Origin: Plecoglossus altivelis
Taxonomy: Eukaryota > Chordata > Actinopteri > Osmeriformes > Plecoglossidae
Direction of reading: 5' to 3'
Assembly (NCBI GenBank): GCA_036571765.1
Contig: BROE01000010.1
Coordinates: 6,532,400 to 6,596,399, forward strand
Length of the DNA: 64,000 nucleotides
Under the pieces are notes generated by a model. That model saw nothing but the letters and a program-made list of their open reading frames with translations, did not search any database and was not told where the DNA came from. The translations under genes and the position numbers were made by a program. This document shows, piece by piece, positions 25,860-38,640 of the stretch. The first letter of the stretch is position 1. Each line of letters opens with the position of its first letter.

Positions 25860-26789
25860 GCAACTAAATGATAGAAACAAATGTCAAGCCAGTATAAAAT
25901 ATTGCCTGCTGCAATTTCTGAATCCACAAATGTGGGATATTTCTGAGGATATATGCCTTTATCCCAATGTAAGATGATGCTTATTTAGAACCAACTATCC
26001 TGACTTTTCTTTACATTGCTTGTTTGCTTTCATTTTGTTGAACAATATTTTCACACAGTTTAATGCCACTGCGTTTATCATTGATTATATTGAATTGTAA
26101 ATGTACGTGCCTTTGGTTTTCCCTACCAACTTAAAATATCTTAAGCATTCCAAAAATGCAACCAATGTCTTTTGGGGAAACAAAAGTCAATATGCCCATT
26201 TCACAGAATTTTCCAGCAATGACTTTTGTGTGCTGGAGCTGTCCAGGTGCTGAACTGCCTTTGAAACGTCTTAAACCAGCCTCGTCACTTTCCAAAGCAT
26301 TTAAGGCACTGGACCCATGGGATACCCATCGGTCTGTGTCGCCCACATTTTTCGGGTGGGCTAGATTTATTGTTGTTTATTCTAAATGTCCTTGAACATA
26401 ACGTTAAAGTGTGATTTCAATTCTCACTGTTCAATAAACTTTTACAGAGCCAAACAGTTTTCAAATTGTATTTAGTGCACATCCATCCCTCTTTACCCGC
26501 CCCATCTAGCATTCTCTCAAATGCTGACGCACAATCACACGCGCGCACAAATGATACGGATGCGAATAGCTTTTCTTTCCGTCAAAAGAACTTGAAAGAA
26601 CATTCACATTTTCAGCCTGTGAATCAGAAAAATCACTGCGAATACGTCAGGTACGTCAGGCACCTTTTCCTGAGAAGTTGAGCCACTTTCAAAAACTAAG
26701 TAAATGACCTGAAGAGCATTTATCCCAATACCTCAACTCTTGCATCAACTCTGTAATCACCAATCACCAAGTCAAAGGTCTACAGTAGG
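25860..26789. other. noncoding, nothing recognised
   Basis: AT-rich unique DNA. The short frames here have no recognisable domains. Confidence 0.55.
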
Positions 26790-27120
26790 TGCTCTTTCTC
26801 CTCGCTGGGAGCTTGCACGAGTCATTGCTATGTAATTTGCAGACTGCAGGTGGGTCAATCCTCGGTACATTTTTTTCACGTCTTAGCCTTTCTCTGCCGT
26901 CTCCTGTCATTCTGCCAAAAAAAATAAACGGCTGCAAATTAGTGTCAATTAGAAGGCCGGCTGTGTAATTTAGTGTCGTTTTGACACGGAGAGCCTGCAG
27001 ATGTGTGGAAGTCAAAGCGAGCTGTGTCCCCAGGGGCAGTTAATTAACTCGTAATAATCCACTGACCTGGGGGTTAGGGCACAGGCCAGCTCGGGTTTAG
27101 TCTCCATTAGACACCGCGAG
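26790..27120. promoter_or_regulatory. enhancer-like block
   Basis: This dense, repeat-free sequence holds ATGTAATTTGCAG, GCAAATTAGTGTCAATTAG, TGTAATTTAG and CAGTTAATTAACTCG, with CpGs interspersed. The TAATTA/TTAATT density suggests homeodomain control. Confidence 0.32.
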
Positions 27121-28550
27121 GAGACGCGCTGTGAATGTGCGGACGTGTGTTTGCGTCTGCGCGTGAGAATAAGACAGAGTCGGAGTGCCAGACAGTCAAG
27201 ACATTTGTGCGAGACACACAGACAGGCAGGCAGGTATGCAAGCAGACATGCAGGAAATCATACGGCCTTTGTAATGTGTCTGTGCAATCTTACGTATGTG
27301 TGTAGGGACCATGTGCTGTTTTTGCATGTTGTGTGTGCGCGTTTGTGTTTGTGTCTGCAATGCTTGTGCAGAGCAGTATGCAAATCCCAGGCAGAGGGAT
27401 TTGCTAAACCCAAAGAGCCATGCTTGTTAGTGATACCCTGGCTAAAGATTTGCACAAACACCCACCTCCTTGATCCACTTTCATAGTTATTATTACACTG
27501 TCCGCGAGCCGGGAATCTTTATTGGCAGCGTAGTGGCATGGATCCGGGATTAAACATGGTGAAGAGAACAGTCGGAAGGTATTTACAGATTCTCATTATA
27601 GCTTCATAATCTGAATCCGCATACAAACACACAAGCTTAGCCATTTCCACTCGACTGTCCCCTTTACCTCACAGATTTTTCACTTTTAGCGGATGAAATA
27701 TGTCGTTCCTGTTCAATCTAGATCACTTCTACATGGAACAAATGGGGATACAGATGAGTAGAAATAAGTGGATTTCAATGGGGTGATTGAGGAGTTAAAT
27801 TGTTATGGTAAAAATAGAAGCACCAAACTATACAGAGGGCCAAAACTCAGTGACAAAACACATCTTGTCTGTCCTTCCTCTTCCTCTTCAACAGAAGGGT
27901 TTCATCATGCATTGATGCTCCTATGACAGGCGACGTCACGTGTATGGTCAAAAGAGTTGCTGGCGTTCTGCAATGGCAGATTCTTATGTTAAACTAACTC
28001 AACACTTTTGACACAAAAAAAACTACAACAGTCTGTGAGACCATAAAGGGGTTGCCCATCCCTTTGAACCATGAGGGTGCCCAAGCCTTTAACTGTGTGG
28101 AGTTATCACCTAACAGCAGAGTGCTCTGAAATGCTTTAAAAAATACATTTGAAGATGTATTAGTGTTTCCTTCCTTCTCTGCCAGTGGGCGCCTGCATAC
28201 GTTAAGTACATGGCTGTTTTTTCTTTTTTAGAATCTCCAAATTCCCAGCGTTGCTAAGGTGCTTTGGGGAGAGGATTAGCTTGGGCTGGCAGGGAGAGAG
28301 AAAGCAGCAAAGCTACAAGCAAGAGAAAGACAAAGAGGGAGAGGCAGAGAGACCAGGGAGGAAGATGTGTGGGTGAGGAGGGAAGGAGAGAACGGAGTGA
28401 AATGCAGGTTGTATCAACATGACTGGGGAAGAGGGAACAGAACAGATCTAAATAGCAATTAGCACAGGGGAGAGGACGGTACTCGGTCACACCCCCAACA
28501 GGGTGAGGCCTGTCAGTGTACTGCACTTAATACACACCTTTGCCTGCCAA

Positions 28551-28690
28551 CACCATCACACACACACCTTCACACATACACACACACACACACCATGACA
28601 CGCAAACACACACTATGACACACTCACACACAAACACACGCCATCACACATGTACACACACACCATCACACAGACACCATCACACACACA
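28551..28690. repeat. CA-rich minisatellite (CACACCAT units)
   Basis: Irregular repeats of CACACACACCATCACA type, with several ACACACCATGACAC copies. Confidence 0.85.
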
Positions 28691-29279
28691 TTCTGTCTCC
28701 TGTAATCACCTGACATTCCAACAATCCAGTTTTACAACAGATGTAGTACACATTTTTATTGGTCTTTGTGCAAATACAAAACCAATACACGCACCACACC
28801 GTGGTGTACCTCCTTCCAAAAAAAGGTGTGTCCAATCATCGTACAATGAGGGCCTCCTTAACATACGGTGAAGTGTTGCAGTCCTCCTTTATCACGGTCA
28901 CTCTACTTCCTCACAAGTTAGTTGACAGAGCTATAAGTCAGGGTACCTGTCAATGTGGTCGAGGAAGGATGGAGGGGAAAAGGGGGGTTGGAAGTAGTGG
29001 GAAGGGTGTGGGGGGCGGGGGTCAAGGCCAAATCCTCTTTGATAGGTGGAGTCCTTTTGGGGTCCTGTTACAGCTTTGGAGCAACCGGATCTGCCCCTGT
29101 TTGTAAAAGTTGACACAATGAACTTGACAGACAGCCAGATTTCTCCCCCCTCCCCCTCCCCCTGCCCTCTCCTCCCCCCTATCCCTTCCCCTCCCCCAAC
29201 CTCCCACCCGTTTAGGGTTACTGTGATCTCATTATGTGGTCTGAATGGGGACAAGTAATGCTATCTGGGGTGGCTTGGC

Positions 29280-29440
29280 GTGGCCCTGCTCAGCCCTGCT
29301 CAGCCTGGACCCCATCGCCTTTATCCTCACTAGCCTTGATTACCTGAACTGCTGCGTCTCTGTTTCAGCCACTTATCTCATCCAGAAATAATCATCTGAT
29401 CAGTCATGCTATGGAAGAGGCACGATGCTACCAGGGGGGA
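29280..29440. promoter_or_regulatory. enhancer-like block
   Basis: This unique sequence has CTTGATTACCTGAAC and AATAATCATCTGATCAG, with E-box and bHLH/MEIS-like sites. There is no ORF and no repeat. Confidence 0.22.
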
Positions 29441-30439
29441 TGCAGAGGACGGGAGCGATGAGGTGGCAAATAAGGCACACGCACCTAGACACACATAGAA
29501 ACACACACCTGCTTAAGCACACACACACAAACATTCACTTACAAATAGGTGCACTCTGACTCATGCATGTTACTCCTGTAGTGTAAACACTTCAATCAAT
29601 ACGGTATGCTTTCAGAGTGGCATCCTGGGTGAGACTGACTGTAAATGCTGCACTGGATGTTTTTAACCCATGGAGAGACACACTCAAATGCTCCAATCCT
29701 CTTTTATTGAGACATTAAATACATCAGAAGTCACAGATAATGTAACAGTTTCCAATTATCACATTAGTGCATGGACAGAAGAAGTAAGTATGCTCCTCTA
29801 TAATAGGTAAATCCAGTCTAAGTCATGTATTTAAGGGTCAAGTACTTGTTAAGTAAGAGAGTATTTACCTGGGCGTTTACATGTAAGCAGGAATATGATA
29901 TATGAATTTTCACCTTAAAATGTCACTGACAGCAAAAACAGTGTTCTCACTATAGACCTGAATATAAGTACTTTTACCAGTCTTTGATCACCACATTTCC
30001 ATATGCTGGCCAGTAATTATTACATGAATATTACAGTATTATTCTCAACCAGCATAGCTGACATGAGTGACAACGGTAGCTTTGAATTACCAGTGACTTT
30101 GTTAAGACATGTTTTGCCTTTTAGGAATGAAAACATTCAAAATTGGGAAAATGATTTCCCAGCGAATGTATGTGGCATGTCTGCGTAATGCTCTGTTGAT
30201 GTGTATGTCTACACAAAAACAAGAACTTAGCAAACCAAAATTCAAAATTCGGACCCGACACTTTGAAAAATGAAAAGGGTCACAAAAAACACATAAACAT
30301 TGCATGAAAAGAGGGGCAAAGGGAAATGGAGGCAGGGAGGCGATTGAGTGTATTTAGACCTCCCAGAGAAAAGTAGCTACAACTTCGAACCTCGATCGCT
30401 ACAGCCCTATTTTACTGTACCAATTTAGCCCAGCCCCCT

Positions 30440-30719
30440 GTGTCTCAGGCTAGCTTCGAACATAGAGGCAGGGACAATAGGCCCCTGCTGAGCCGGGCCT
30501 GCCTGCTTCCCTGCAGCCGGGGAAAGTGCATGCCAAAACCACAGGGACACATTACCGCCACATTATTCTGCCCCCCAGTCTTCAGTGGCCGGCCCACTAG
30601 CCCCTCTCCTGCTCCCCAGGCATGCTAAGTGCAGATCGGGGGAATTAAGTGACATTTTCCCAAAGTTGTGACCTTTGTTTTTGCATTGACTGTGAGGTTA
30701 CATTAAGGTGGGGAGATGG

Positions 30720-30720
<1 letters not shown>
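30440..30720. promoter_or_regulatory. enhancer-like GC-rich block
   Basis: The left half is GC-rich and carries CTGCAGCCGGGG and GGCCGGCCC. The right half holds GGAATTAAGTG and CTTTGTTTTTGCATTGAC. It ends at a (CA)n microsatellite starting at 30721. Function is inferred only. Confidence 0.25.

Positions 30721-30753
<33 letters not shown>
30721..30753. repeat. (CA)n microsatellite
   Basis: About 16 perfect AC units. Confidence 0.95.
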
Positions 30754-30755
<2 letters not shown>

Positions 30756-33262
30756 CATTAGTCACACACAGACATGCTTCCCCTCGCACACCTATGCCTG
30801 CGTGCACACGCATGTCATTCCTGGCTGAGTGTCTCTCTGATAGGTTTGGTCCTCCAGGCTCTTTGTCTGTCTTGTCTTTTTGTCTGTCTCTCACCCTGGT
30901 TGTGATCCACCTTCCCCCATGGCTTTGACAGTCCTAGCCCAGATTTGAGAGTTGTCTCTGGGCTTGGCTCCAGTCAGCGTAGGTGGGGGGTACTGGGGCC
31001 TGTGTGACTGGGAGGAGAGACTTCCACATGGGGTTCCTCCACCAGGAAGAGAAGTTCCTCTTTGTGTGACACCTTCATCACATGTCATTAGTCAACACAC
31101 TCTCCCAGTTGGTGTGCTTTGCCTGTGACAGAAGGGTAACAAATGAATTGTAGCAGGTAGACTGGTAAAAGGGTTAGAAGGTGCTCTAGAAGTGAATGTG
31201 AAGGAGATTGTGAGGAAGTAAAGACTCTTGTAGACAGGTGTAGGTCAAGTGGACATGCTTAAAGACAAATAAAGATGCTTTACTGACCCAATGTAATTGT
31301 TTCTATTCAACATTGTCCTGAAACTGCTGTAAAAGTTTTTCTTTTTTCGATCTGGAAATAATCATTGGAAATCATCTTGGCTTTGCACAACCTTCCTCCA
31401 CCACATTGGATCTGTGGTGCAGTTAAAACACGGACAAAGGAATAGTATTTTCCTTGTTTCCTTTCTTCCCAGCCACCTTCCCGTCTTGCTTACAAGTTTT
31501 TTCCGACCCAAATATTTCCCAGGTTCATCAGTGACACCCTGAGACCAATAAATGTTTTCACACCCTCTAATGCTGCTCTCTTTACATTTGTTTCTCAGGG
31601 GGTAAAGACCGATGAAGTCTCTCCATTCAGGGATGCCACCAGAGAAGACGTTGTTTGGCAGGAAGGAATGTGGTCTGGATGAAGGAGATTGACGTTCTCC
31701 TCATCACCCTAACTGAGGAACTGACGGATGCTGGACCAGAGACAGGCCAAAAAAGAGGGGCAACAGACAGAGATGCGAGCGGACTGAAGAAACCAACACA
31801 CACACACATTCTGCTCACACACAATGCACACAACGCAACACAACATGGACTGACTCAGACTTCCAGATGAGACAAGATCCTCACGTCTATTTCTTCCCTG
31901 TCCAGCCCAGCCCCGCGTCTTCTGGAGAGGCGAAGGAGAATGATTATCATAGGAACCATCTTCATCATCTATTGATGGTTCAGCAATCAGCCTGGGGACA
32001 TCAGGGCCCCTCTGGCTGGGAATCATTTTGTACCTTTTAACCTCGGAGCAAAGAGGACCAGGCTTTTAGTTTGACAGGCAGTAAAGAGCAAGAGGAGAAC
32101 TGGTAATGGGATGCACCCAGCTGGGCTCGGCTTTGGCAGAGGGGCAAAGGCAGGGGCAGGGGTGAGGGCAGGGGTAGGAGGGAGGGGGGTGGGCGTAAGA
32201 GAAGGACGCCTAAGAGAGGGACTGGGGATGTGAAGGGGAGTGCAGGGGAGTAGAAGGGAAAAGGAAGGGGAGGTGAAGGGAGGGCTTGCAGAGGGGAGGC
32301 CGCGATAGGATGCAACCTGCAGGGTTTGGCCTCTTAGGAAGTGCACAGGCAGAATGGCAGAAGGGCTTGAAAAGGGTGGAGAGGTTATGTGGGGATGAAG
32401 TGCAGTGGAAAGGTTGTTTTTTACATGTATTTCGGATGGATGTAGCCCTTCATACGGCCAAATTCATCTCTGTCTAAATGTGCAACGCAGCCTGGGTGTG
32501 AAATGTATCAACAACAAGCCTTTCTCTCCTGTCTGTACAGTAACAGTAATGGTGATGATGGTATGTGTAATACAGGTAACTGGCGATCATTTGTTAAATC
32601 TCAGACCGTTAAATAAAAGTCTCTTTTCGTTCATAAATATTGTGGACAAAACGTACATCGTCTCTTGAAGAAAACTTTGCATTCAAATTGTTGGGAAGTC
32701 CTAGGATGTTTGACTCGGATCATCGTCTGTTATGATGCTGACACCATTTAGACAGTATCCTGACATGGTGCTCCGATGCATTACCACTCATTTCCCTTCC
32801 CACTCCTTTATCCAGACGTCACAGCATCCAAACAGAGAAGAAATAACACATTTTCCCTATAGACCTATAAAGGGGGACCCAACAGACCCTAGCAGGAAGC
32901 TAATTGACCTGCAGCTGCTCTACATCACTGTGGAAACACAATGAGCACGGTCATTACATTACCTTTGATTAGGAACACTTTCTAACAAGGCATGGGGGGA
33001 GGAGGGGGGGGCAAGAGGTGGAAGCCTATACATGGAAGTACTTCATTGTGGCCCCGGAACAAGAGCTCCTGTTTGATCTGGGTTATTGTTGAGGGTAGGA
33101 CCACCGCTGGGAGGCTGTAGATGAGAGGCCTCTGGGGTTTCACCATACCAGCCCTAATGAGCTGATGGACTCTGCCGATAAAGCCTCCAAGCTCCATCAG
33201 CCAGGGCTAGCCAGATATGGTACACTCTAATTAACTAGTGCGCTGGTGGCTTGATAAGAAAG

Positions 33263-33305
<43 letters not shown>

Positions 33306-36300
33306 GAGTGTGAGAGAGTGAGAGAAAAAGGAGTGAGAGAGAGAGAGAGAGTGTGAGTGAGTGAATGATGGAGAGAGTAAGTGAGCATGAGAGAGAGTAA
33401 GTGAGCATGAGAGAGAGTGAGATAGGGAAAGTAGAGAGAGAGAGAGAGAGTAGAGAGAGAGTGAGAGAGAGTGAAGAGAAAAGTTCTTATGAGCATAAGC
33501 ACAAGTGTTACTGTAGATGTGGTGATCAATTCTATTACTTACAGGGTTAAAATATGCCTTCCCCCTTCTCACACACATAAACACTCAGCCAACTGTTGTG
33601 TCTGAAAGAGCTCCAAGCACAATCACAACCAATCAAAGTTGTGAGGAGTCTAAAGACTCAAGTCTGTGTTGTAGCTGGACACAAATTGAATACAAATCGA
33701 ACAAATGTCCATCACACTTCCCCTCCACCAAAAAGACATGCGAATCAACAGCAACAAATGACCATGCGATGACAAAGGCACAACATGAGCTGGGTTGTTT
33801 GACATGCTTGTACTCTTCTTTCTGAAATAAACCTTCAAAATAAACCTCCCATTGACTTGGGTGAGTTACTTCACGTTGTGTTTGACTTGTGTGACATCTG
33901 ACTGGTCTCACCTGGCTTGGCGGCCAAGTGTTCCTCCCTGCAGCCCCGGGACTGAGGCCAAGACCTGTCAATCAGACGTAAACCAATCCGATGGGCTGTG
34001 GCCGGCCTGGGGATCATGTTCAAGCCGTGGGGGATCTGCCGTTTACAACACAAGGCCTGCTTTGCAACAGTCTGTCTCTCTCTCGCCCTCACACACTTTC
34101 CCTTTCTCTCTGTCCTTCTCTAATCTCTGTCTCTCTCCCCTACTCTCTCTCTGTTTTTCTTTCTCGCTGTCCTTCTCTGCTCTCTGTCTCTGTTTCTGTT
34201 TCGCCCTCCCTCCATGCTGCATTCAGAAAATCCATGGAAACAGGCCGACCTATGGCTTCTCTGTGCGTGTGTGTGAGCATGAAAAACAGAAAGATATACA
34301 CACTCGTCAGACGTTTCTGTGACACACACTATCCACCTGATCCCTTACACACACACACAGTCACCTTCCTGTTTTTATCACATCCTAGAGTCTTTGTTTT
34401 CATGTTGAACTGAAACATTAGTTTGAGACGATGAACGCACTGCACAGTTCACATTGATTGGTTGTGTACAGTGGTGGAGTGAGACTTGCTGAAAGCCTCC
34501 TGATCTTCGGTGGCCTTGGCTGCCAGGCGTTTGGATGCAAGGGAGAGTCTCAGATGATGTAAGACACCACTAATCCTTTAACAGCCCGGTAGAGGAACAA
34601 CACTCCCACACACACACACACACACACATGCACACGCACACACACATGCACACTTACGTTCATGCACATCCATAGACTCATAGATGTGCTCACATGGGAC
34701 AACTCATGAACAGTGTGGGGTAAAAACAGCAAGGCTTCCCTGGAGAGCATGCTGTAACTATAGTATCGAGTAACTACCATGCTCTCACAGTGATGTGGAG
34801 GTCATTTTAAAGTTGATCTCAAAGTAATGATTCAGTCCTTTCGATAACGTTGGAGTACTCATCTTTGGATAAATGAGCGAGGCAGTGAGCCGGCCTGTGA
34901 TCATCATACCAACCCACGTGTGACCCAGGGAGGGTGTTGACGAGCGGGCGAGACGCTCGTGTTCTACATGTCAAGGGCCCGCTCTTGACCCTCTGTAACA
35001 AGCCACCGGAACCTCCTGCTGGGCTCAGTGTCACGCTGATGTGACACTTCCCTGGTACCTGTGTTAGGGTGTGGCCCCTATCACTCAGCCTCAGGTCACA
35101 GGGCTGGTCCGCTGGCTCATTGTTCCACTAATCCCCTGCTGTCCATCAGGCTCCGCTATGAGGCTGCCCCTGGGGAGGGCTGGCGCCCCAACTTTCATCC
35201 CGTATCCTGTGACGAAGAAGGAAGGGAGGGAGGTGGAGGAGAGGAGGGGGGCGAGGAGGACAGCGGAGGAAGAGAGGCGAAGAACAGTACTGCAAGTGGG
35301 AACCACTTTGGCACGAAACAAACACACACACACCAGAAAACCAACAAGGTTCCATTCCAGAAACATCACACCATGTCAACGTGACACAAAGTGCCTTGGT
35401 ACTCGAAAGCGCCTCTTCAGAGTCGACCTCAGATCACATCAGCAAACTCCCTGCAGTGTTCCTCCCCACCACAACTAAGACAGAAGTCACTGCATGCTTG
35501 TCTCCTGGCTACCGCTCTTTCCAAGGCTGCTCCTCTAGCGATTCACTCAGACTGCAGAGAGAACCAAAGAGGTGTCCGCATGGAGGACTGCTCTACAGTG
35601 AGCGAGGGAGAGGTGTCTGTGTTCAGCCCTGCATACCCCTCCGTTCGATATCTAAAGCGAAAGCAGAGAAAGCAGTAGAGAGCAAAGGACAGGAGGTGAT
35701 TCATTCAACATCCTTCGTCTTCAATTAAAACACATCCGTGAATAGGGAGCCCTTGCAAAACATGCTTCTTTCATCCGGTGAAGCCAGTGCGGATGTTGAA
35801 TATGTCCAAGGTTAGTGGGTAGTTTGCCGTGTCTGCATCCTGAATACCTTGAGCTACCCAAGCTCCACGAATGGTAAATACTGTAGGAGCAACAAGGTTC
35901 ATCATCTCTTAGCTGTCAAGGGTGCCCATGTTCATCCAGAAGAGCCGAGGAACACTTTAAGGACAAGGATGAGTGAGATGAGATAAGGAGAAAAGAGAAG
36001 GAAGAGGTGGGATAAGGTTGCGAAAAAAAACAGCGAATTCTCCCTCACTTGACTTTGCGCTCTTTCACTTTCTCTCTTTTTCTCTCGCTCACTCTTGCAA
36101 TGTCTATGTCTCTTTTTCTTCACATTTTCTTCACTTTAAAAAGAATGGGATATATGAAAGTGTGATAGGTCTTTGTTGAAGGACATTGTGGACCGTCATT
36201 GAAAGATTGGTATGGGTGATGAGGGGGTTAAAGTATTCATGGTTCACAAAAAGGCAAGTGGTCTAAGGGGTACGGTACAGGGATATGTTCTGAGGGGGGG

Positions 36301-37079
36301 GGGGGGGGACACGCAGGGGGCTACTTTCCAAGCACCTGCTAATTAAAAATGGTGAGTAAATTGGCCATGCCAAACAGGCCTCCCTGCCCCCTCCCCAGCT
36401 ACCCCTTCACCTTTTCAGTGAAGTGAAGAGGGAGAGAGTGAGAGAAGAGAGAAGGGGAAGCACAGTCTGTTTATCTCCTGAGGAGCGTTAAGGAGGAGTG
36501 AAGCCACCCCAGGGTTTTGTTCTAAAGAGGAGCCTCGCCACTTGGAAGGGCTGCCACAAAGGAAGGGAACATCTGCTGGAGGTCACTGGAGACTGCCAAG
36601 ACACCACCAGGGCCAGGTGCACGGCTCTACAACCTGGTGGTGTTTGTTGGCTAGTGGCTGTGTGTGTGTTTGAGGGAGGACTGAAACTGGAGGGGAAGTA
36701 TCTTTGTTTTTTTCCCACATCCCAACTCACAAGGTTTTTCTGTCTGTTTCTCTGTCCCTTTCTCTTTCTGCCTCTCTTTCAGTCTTTCGCAGTCTGTTTC
36801 TTTCACACCTTTTTTTCATGAACACACGCACAAACACACACACTTCCACTGTCTCCTTTCACTATAGTGCACACGCGCCCATGTTCACCTGTTTCTTTGT
36901 TTAACTCCGTCTGAGCATGCAGACAGGCCAGGAGGAACATGCAGTCTGCTCTACTCCCGGCACCTGTGCGTGTATGCACGTCTACACCAGTGTCTGCTTT
37001 GCAAACTCACCATCGCATAGGACATACTTTTGTGTCGAATTTTCTTTAGGCCATGTTTGCTGTCTCATCACCCGGACAA
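30754..37079. other. noncoding desert between sox1 and atp11a
   Basis: Contains the (GA)n at 33261-33480, pyrimidine-rich tracts at 34070-34210 and 36740-36790, a GGGGCA-rich purine tract at 32130-32290, a GAGG-rich tract at 35215-35280, and a 15-base G run at 36294-36308. No coding exon or RNA gene recognised. Confidence 0.5.
33261..33480. repeat. (GA)n compound microsatellite
   Basis: A 220-bp purine-rich tract. (AG)n is followed by GAGTGA- and GAGCATGAGAGAGAGTAAGT-type units. Confidence 0.95.
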
Positions 37080-37500
37080 CCAAACACAAGAGGAACATCG
37101 TCCGATTAGTAATATGCAATTCCGTCAGGAAGATGGAGGCAGAGGCACCACCTTGGCGGAGTTAGAAATGGGCAGAGGTGCAGGCAGCCCTGGGGGGGAG
37201 CTAGACTGGGTAACAATCGCTCCCGGTGTTCCTGAGATCCCAAGCCCGTTGACCCGACTTAATTGGCCGTGTAATGATCTCGACCCGAGGGGGTGGGGGG
37301 GGCAGCGACATAGAGCACTGCCCCGGTTCCCACAGACGCAGGGCGGACAGTGCCAATCTAGCATTGCGCTGAAAGACCGTCGGGAAAGAAAAGCGACACC
37401 GGCACAATGGCCCCTCGGACGCGGGGAGCGCATTTCACTGGCTAATTAGGCGCGGCCCGTTTCCATAGCCACCCACAGCCCAGCAGGCAGCCGGAGCAAG
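37080..37500. promoter_or_regulatory. CpG-rich enhancer- or promoter-like block
   Basis: This is one of the most CpG-rich noncoding stretches between the two genes. It contains AACAATCG (SOX-like), GATTAGTAATATGCAAT (POU-like), ACTTAATTGGCC, GGCTAATTAGGCG and CGTTTCCATAGCCACC. No sound ORF spans it. A neural enhancer, or the promoter of a noncoding transcript, is possible. Confidence 0.33.
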
Positions 37501-38198
37501 TGCATGTGTGCGTGTGTGTTTCTCTATGTGTGTGAATGTGGGTAGCAGGGGCAGAGAGAGAAAGAGAGAGAATGGTGGAGGAGTCCAAATTCTTTCAGCT
37601 TGTGCTTATTTTACTATTAATTGTGGCAGAGTTAAATTTGAGCCTCTATATTGGAAGTGACAGTTAGGTAGAGCAGGTGGAATTGTACAAATATTTATAC
37701 AGCCTCTTCAATTTGTTGAAATTTAGGAAACTATGCTGTTTGTCTAAGCTTAGTCATTAAGCGTTGCATTCTTTACACTTTCAAAAGCTCTTTGATGACT
37801 TGTTTGGAGACAAAGAGCAGGTGAGATACCAGGGTTAGAAAGAATAAAAAGAATACTGGCCCCAGAGTACACAGTGTTAAGGAGGGTGTGTGTGTGCTGG
37901 GGGGGGGGGTCAGGACTGTCTCTGCTTCTCCCTCCTACATTACTGTACTAGAATGTTTACGTGTATGTTGACTGTACGTGAATGTTTTTCAATTTGCCTC
38001 CCTGTGAAACGACGCCCCTCTTTGGCAAAGGTAGAGGATAACATCCTCGCCTATCTGTCATCGAGGTACGGAGGGCCAAGTGTTTGAACAGTGAGGTGGG
38101 AAAGACAAGGCACTTAGCTGTGATCGATAGCGGTGCTCATGAAACCACCCAGGGCTGGAGCCATGACAGAGGATAGGGCTGCTTTAGATGTGGTAGGA

Positions 38199-38438
38199 GC
38201 TTGGGGTTAGGCTGTGGGACTTGGGGTTAGGGTTTGGAGATTGAGGTTAAGGTTTGGGGTTAGAGTCTGGATGTTGGGGTTAGGGTTTGGAGGTTGGGGT
38301 TAGGGGTTAGAGTCTGGATGTTGGGGTTAGGGTTTGGAGATTGGGATTAGAGATTGAAGGTTGGGGTTAGGGTTTGGGGTTAGACTCTGGAGGTTGGGGT
38401 TAGGGTTTGGAGGTTGGGGTTAGGGTTTCGGATTGGGT
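38199..38438 (+). repeat. TTAGGG-like G-rich minisatellite
   Basis: About 240 bp built from TTGGGGTTAGGGTTTGGA-type units, with AGAGTCTGGATG and AGGTTGGGG variants in a longer-period pattern. The G-rich strand is the plus strand. It resembles degenerate telomeric repeats but lies well inside the chromosome. Confidence 0.9.
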
Positions 38439-38537
38439 AATACGTTTGCAGTGAGGTTGAGGAAAGGTAAGAGGCTGAGGCTGGCTTAGCCAAAGGCTAA
38501 CATTGTAAAGCAACTATTGGTGCATTTTACAACAGAG

Positions 38538-38559
38538 CTCTCTCCTTCTCTCTCTCTCC

Positions 38560-38612
<53 letters not shown>

Positions 38613-38640
38613 CGTCTCTCTCTCTCTCTTTCTCTCTCCC
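38538..38640. repeat. (CT)n microsatellite
   Basis: About 100 bp of CT with single TT, GT and CC interruptions. Confidence 0.95.
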
